From Selenomonadaceae bacterium (GTDB taxonomy: Bacteria > Bacillota > Negativicutes > Selenomonadales > Selenomonadaceae), in contig JAFUXN010000010.1 of assembly GCA_017477125.1 (NCBI GenBank), positions 1 through 36,757 of the forward strand: 36,757 bases of DNA. Reading direction: 5' to 3'. A model generated the notes under the pieces. That model was given only the letters and a program-made list of their open reading frames with translations, had not been told where the DNA came from and made no database searches. Both the position numbers and the translations under genes were made by a program. Each line of letters opens with the position of its first letter. Positions within the stretch are counted from its first letter, which is position 1. Below, piece by piece: positions 33,874-36,757 of this stretch.

Positions 33874-34335
33874 ATGTCAGATATAATTTATCGCAAACCC
33901 ACCTTTGACGACATCGAAACGATTTTCAAGTTGATAAATGATTACGCCGCCGAGGGAGTGATGCTGTCGAAGTCGCGCAGTATTCTCTACGAGACGATCC
34001 GAGAAATGATCGTGGCGGTCGAGGACGGCAAGGTGATCGGCGTCGGCGCGTTGCACGTCACTTGGAACGAGCTCGCCGAAGTTCGATCGATGGCGGTCGA
34101 CCGCGATCACACTCGACGCGGGATCGGAGGCGCGATCGTTCGACGGCTGATCGACGAGGGCAAGGCGTTCGGCGTGAAGAAATTTTTTACGCTGACGTAT
34201 AAGCCCGGGTTCTTCCAAACGTTGGGCTTTCGAACGATCACCAAGGACGAGTTGCCGCATAAGATTTGGCGAGAGTGCATCGATTGCCCGAAGTTCCCCA
34301 ACTGCGACGAGATCGCCATGGAATTTAATGTGTAA
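33874..34335 (+). CDS. ArgA-like GNAT N-acetyltransferase (short N-acetylglutamate synthase type)
   Basis: A 153-residue GNAT protein. IIYRKPTFDDIETIFKLINDYAAEGVMLSKS at the start, VRSMAVDRDHTRRGIGGAIVRRLI (acetyl-CoA loop R-x-G-x-G) near 70-93, and KIWRECIDCPKFPNCDEIAM at the end match the stand-alone N-acetylglutamate synthase group that feeds arginine synthesis. No arginine genes are nearby, so this role is by family resemblance only. GGGAG lies 6 bases before the ATG. Its stop overlaps an upstream in-frame ATG of the next gene. Confidence 0.82.
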   Translation: MSDIIYRKPTFDDIETIFKLINDYAAEGVMLSKSRSILYETIREMIVAVEDGKVIGVGALHVTWNELAEVRSMAVDRDHTRRGIGGAIVRRLIDEGKAFGVKKFFTLTYKPGFFQTLGFRTITKDELPHKIWRECIDCPKFPNCDEIAMEFNV

Positions 34336-34355
34336 TGATACCGGAGGCAAGATTT

Positions 34356-35540
34356 ATGATAGCAGAGAAGATGTATGAGCTCGGCACGCGCAAGTCGACC
34401 ATCAGAACCATTTTTGAGTTTGGACGTCAGCGCGCGGCGGTCGTCGGCGAGGAAAATATTTTTGATTTCAGCCTCGGCAACCCCAACGTCCCCACGCCCG
34501 ACTTCGTTCGCGACGCCGCCATCGATATTCTTCAAACCATGGAGCCGTCGGCGATCCACGGCTACACCGTCGCGCCCGGCAATCCGACCGTCCGTCAAAC
34601 CGTCGCTCAATCGATCAATGAGCGGTTCGGTACCGACTTCAGCGCCAAGAATCTGTTCATCACCGCGGGCGCCGCTGCCGCCATCACCATCTCGTTCAAA
34701 GCGCTCGCAGAGCCCGATGATGAGTTCATCGCCTTCGCGCCCTACTTCCCCGAGTATAAATGTTTCGTTGAGAGCGTCGGCGGCAAGCTCGTCGTCGTCC
34801 CCGCTCAACCCGCCGATTTCCAAATCAACTTCGACGAGTTCTCCAAGCTCATCACTCCGCACACCAAAGCCGTCATCGTCAACTCGCCCAACAATCCCAG
34901 CGGCGCCGTCTACTCTCTCGACACAATCAAAAAGCTCGCCGCGATCCTCGAGCAGAAGGCTCAAGAGTTCGGCAAGCCCATCTTCATCATCAGCGACGAG
35001 CCCTATCGCGAACTCGCTTACGATGTTGACGTTCCCTATATCCCCAACCATTACGACAACACGCTCGTGTGCTACTCGTTCAGTAAATCGTTCTCGTTGC
35101 CGGGCGAGCGCATCGGTTATATCGTCGTGCCCAACAAGATCGTCGAGTTCGATCGCGTCTACGGAGCGATCGCCGGCGCCGCTCGAGTGCTCACTCATGT
35201 CAACGCGCCTTCTCTGTGGCAGTTGGTCATCGCAAAGTGCGCGGGTCGACCGTCCGACATCTCAACCTATCGCAAGAATGCCAAACTCCTCTACGACGGT
35301 TTGATCGATGCCGGCTTCGAATGCGTCAAACCTCAAGGCGCCTTCTACCTGTTCCCCAAAGCGCTCGAGCCCGACGATTATGCCTTCTGCGAGCGCGCCA
35401 AGAAATATGATCTGCTGCTCGTGCCGGGCAAAGATTTCGGTTGTGCGGGACATTTCCGCGCGGCGTATTGCATCAAGACAGAAACGATCGAACGGTCGCT
35501 GCCGCTGTTCAAAAAACTCGCCGAGGAATATCGCTCGTGA
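34356..35540 (+). CDS. PLP-dependent class I/II aminotransferase
   Basis: A 394-residue fold-type I aminotransferase of the aspartate aminotransferase family. Seen: FDFSLGNPNVPTP, the cofactor loop TAGAAAAIT, NSPNNPSGAVYS, ISDEPYRELAYD, and the Schiff-base lysine in CYSFSKSFSLPGERIGYI near residue 245, with a C-terminal GHFRAAYC carrying the substrate-binding Arg. The amino-acid substrate is not determined. ATG 34356 is preferred over an ATG seven codons earlier because GGAGG lies 8 bases upstream. Its TGA shares one base with the next ATG. Confidence 0.9.
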   Translation: MIAEKMYELGTRKSTIRTIFEFGRQRAAVVGEENIFDFSLGNPNVPTPDFVRDAAIDILQTMEPSAIHGYTVAPGNPTVRQTVAQSINERFGTDFSAKNLFITAGAAAAITISFKALAEPDDEFIAFAPYFPEYKCFVESVGGKLVVVPAQPADFQINFDEFSKLITPHTKAVIVNSPNNPSGAVYSLDTIKKLAAILEQKAQEFGKPIFIISDEPYRELAYDVDVPYIPNHYDNTLVCYSFSKSFSLPGERIGYIVVPNKIVEFDRVYGAIAGAARVLTHVNAPSLWQLVIAKCAGRPSDISTYRKNAKLLYDGLIDAGFECVKPQGAFYLFPKALEPDDYAFCERAKKYDLLLVPGKDFGCAGHFRAAYCIKTETIERSLPLFKKLAEEYRS

Positions 35541-36427
35541 TGAGGAAAATCTTTGCGCTGATCCTCGTCGCGTTGAGCATGCTGATAGTCGGTTGCGGCG
35601 GAGGTAAGGGAACCGACGGCAAGCTCCGCATCGTCACGTCGTTCTATCCGATTTATCTCGACACGATCAATCTCGCCAAGGGCATCAACGATGTCGAGGT
35701 CGTCAACCTCACCAAGCCGCAAGTCGGTTGCCTCCACGATTACCAATTGACCACCGAGGACATGAAGACGCTCGAGACCGCCGATATTTTTGTCGTCAAC
35801 GGCTTCGGCATGGAAAGTTTTCTCGATAAGGTCATTGATAATCAGCCCGACCTCAAGGTGATCGATTTGTCGAAGGTCGATGATATTTCTCCGATCGTCG
35901 AGGACGGCGAGATCAATCCGCACGTCTGGTTGAGCGTCACGTATGACAAGCGGCAGGTGATCGAGCTGTCGAATCGATTGTCGGAACTCGATCCCAATCA
36001 CGCGCTCGAGTACAAAAAAAATGCGCTCGATTACGTCACGCGGCTCGATGCGTTGCGGGAGCAGATGCATAACGAACTCGACTTCCTGCCGCACAAGGAT
36101 ATCGTCACGTTCCATGAGGCGTTCCCGTACTTCGCAAAGGAATTTGATCTCAACGTCGTGGCGGTGGTCGAACGCGAGCCCGGGACGGAACCCACGCCCA
36201 AAGAGCTCGAGGAGATAATCGAGAAGCTCAAAGGCGTCGATACGAAAGTGATCTTCACCGAGCCGCAGTACTCGCCGAAGGCGGCAGAGACGATCGCTCG
36301 AGAGACGGGCGCAAAAATTTATCCGCTCGATCCGATCGTCACCGGAGAATCGACGCCCGACCATGCTGATGATTATATTGAACGCATGCTCGAAAACATG
36401 TCGACTCTGCAGACGGCATTGAAATAA
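35540..36427 (+). CDS. ZnuA/TroA-family metal-binding lipoprotein
   Basis: A 295-residue ABC substrate-binding lipoprotein. The signal peptide ends in lipobox IVGC (Cys about residue 19). The cluster A-I fold shows IVTSFYPIYLDTINLAKGI, CLHDYQLTTEDMKTLETADIFVVNGFGMESFL, INPHVWLSV, TFHEAFPYFAKEFDLNVVAV, IFTEPQYSP and the final DPI. The His residues in LHDYQ, NPHVW and FHEAF and a late acidic residue are the usual zinc/manganese ligands; the His-rich loop of many ZnuA proteins is absent. Permease and ATPase partners are not in the window. An in-frame GTG directly before the ATG has better spacing to GAGGAA and is an alternative start. Confidence 0.87.
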   Translation: MRKIFALILVALSMLIVGCGGGKGTDGKLRIVTSFYPIYLDTINLAKGINDVEVVNLTKPQVGCLHDYQLTTEDMKTLETADIFVVNGFGMESFLDKVIDNQPDLKVIDLSKVDDISPIVEDGEINPHVWLSVTYDKRQVIELSNRLSELDPNHALEYKKNALDYVTRLDALREQMHNELDFLPHKDIVTFHEAFPYFAKEFDLNVVAVVEREPGTEPTPKELEEIIEKLKGVDTKVIFTEPQYSPKAAETIARETGAKIYPLDPIVTGESTPDHADDYIERMLENMSTLQTALK

Positions 36428-36454
36428 AATTGTTTGGAGCTACGAATAAAAATA

Positions 36455-36757
36455 AAGGGCGGCGCCTTGCTCATGGGGCGCCCGCCCTTTTGTTCTCCAC
36501 GACCGCCGATAAATTTTTTGAGCGAAGGGAAGGGCGGCGCTGTGGTCATGGGGCGCCCGCCCTTTTGTTCTCCATCGCCGACGATAAATTTATGGATCGA
36601 AGGGAAAGATAAGGGCGGCGCCGTGCTCATGGGGCGCCCGCCCTTTTGTTCTCCGCGACCGACGATAAATTTTGGGAGCGAAGGATAAGGGCGGCGCCTT
36701 CCACGCAGGGCGCCCGCTCTTTTGTTCTCCACAGCCGACGATAAATTTTTTGAGCGA
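36455..36757. repeat. Tandem hairpin array, four ~75-81-bp units
   Basis: Units begin at about 36455, 36530, 36611 and 36687, and the last runs to the window edge. Each has GGGCGGCGCC, a 9-11-base loop, and GGGCGCCCGCCC followed by TTTTGTTCTCC, then a linker with CGATAAATTT and AGCGAAGG. The hairpin plus short T-run resembles a rho-independent terminator, and the first copy, 28 bp after the ZnuA-like gene, may end its transcript. Both strands stay open over much of the array because two unit lengths are multiples of three, but I see no support for a gene. No other feature is seen from 36428 to the end. Confidence 0.85.

Noticed and set aside
36373..36732. 119-codon minus-strand repeat-peptide gene
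   Set aside because: It is made of the hairpin array and runs into the 3' end of the ZnuA-like gene; not annotated as a gene for lack of any supporting signal, but noted as a finding.
36455..36757. Possible CRISPR array at the right end
   Set aside because: The spacer-like segments are near-identical between units, so this is an ordinary tandem repeat.

Overview
The window is about 36.8 kb of moderately GC-rich bacterial chromosome, densely packed, with no RNA genes, insertion sequences, phage genes or CRISPR arrays that I can see. The gene mix suggests a Gram-negative-type (diderm) anaerobic Firmicute, most plausibly in the Negativicutes/Selenomonadales. The evidence is a PRD/PTS-domain regulator and a Bacillus-like pyridoxine kinase (Firmicute traits), next to a lipid phosphoethanolamine-transferase-like protein, LicD and glycan transferases (outer envelope), pseudaminic acid synthesis (flagellar or surface glycans), and an anaerobe-type APS reductase with a small siroheme Fe-S sulfite reductase. 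This placement is inference from gene content; genus is not resolvable here.

Layout: (1) 1-512, a ~235-bp tandem array of GC-rich hairpins. (2) 517-4003, a two-gene minus-strand unit: a PRD/EIIB/EIIA regulator followed by a secreted esterase. (3) 4116-10526, a minus-strand pseudaminic acid operon (pseB, pseC, pseF, two near-identical GNAT genes, a formyltransferase-like gene, a LmbE deacetylase, pseI) with a strong promoter and a terminator; pseG is absent. (4) 10674-12176, a divergent DUF4422 glycosyltransferase. (5) 12170-19204, a minus-strand run headed by dnaN, followed by a phosphoethanolamine-transferase-like protein, three paralogous GT2 glycosyltransferases (one broken at a G8 tract) and LicD. 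(6) 19332-21167, Ppx/GppA phosphatase and HtpX protease. (7) 21106-33785, a sulfate assimilation region: aprA-pdxK-aprB-cysD-cysN-sulfite reductase, plus the sulfate ABC transporter (two binding proteins, CysT, CysW, CysA), interrupted by oppositely oriented DUF4230 and TauE/SafE genes. (8) 33874-36427, a plus-strand trio: ArgA-like acetyltransferase, class I aminotransferase and a ZnuA-like lipoprotein. (9) 36455-36757, a second hairpin repeat array.

How the genes work together: sulfate is captured by Sbp, imported by CysTWA, activated to APS by CysDN, reduced to sulfite by AprAB-like proteins without a PAPS step (no cysC or cysH is present), and reduced to sulfide by the siroheme enzyme. 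TauE/SafE could export excess sulfite. The pse operon supplies CMP-pseudaminic acid, probably with an altered N-acyl group. The dnaN-led operon decorates surface glycans.

Items that most deserve a second look: a 10-bp palindrome, TCCGCGCGGA, found at least ten times across the window; the deacetylase/formyltransferase/twin-GNAT insertion in a pse operon that lacks pseG; the G8 tract in a glycosyltransferase; dnaN leading a surface-glycan operon; an aprA with no canonical start codon near its ribosome binding site; and tail-to-tail overlap of all four convergent gene pairs.
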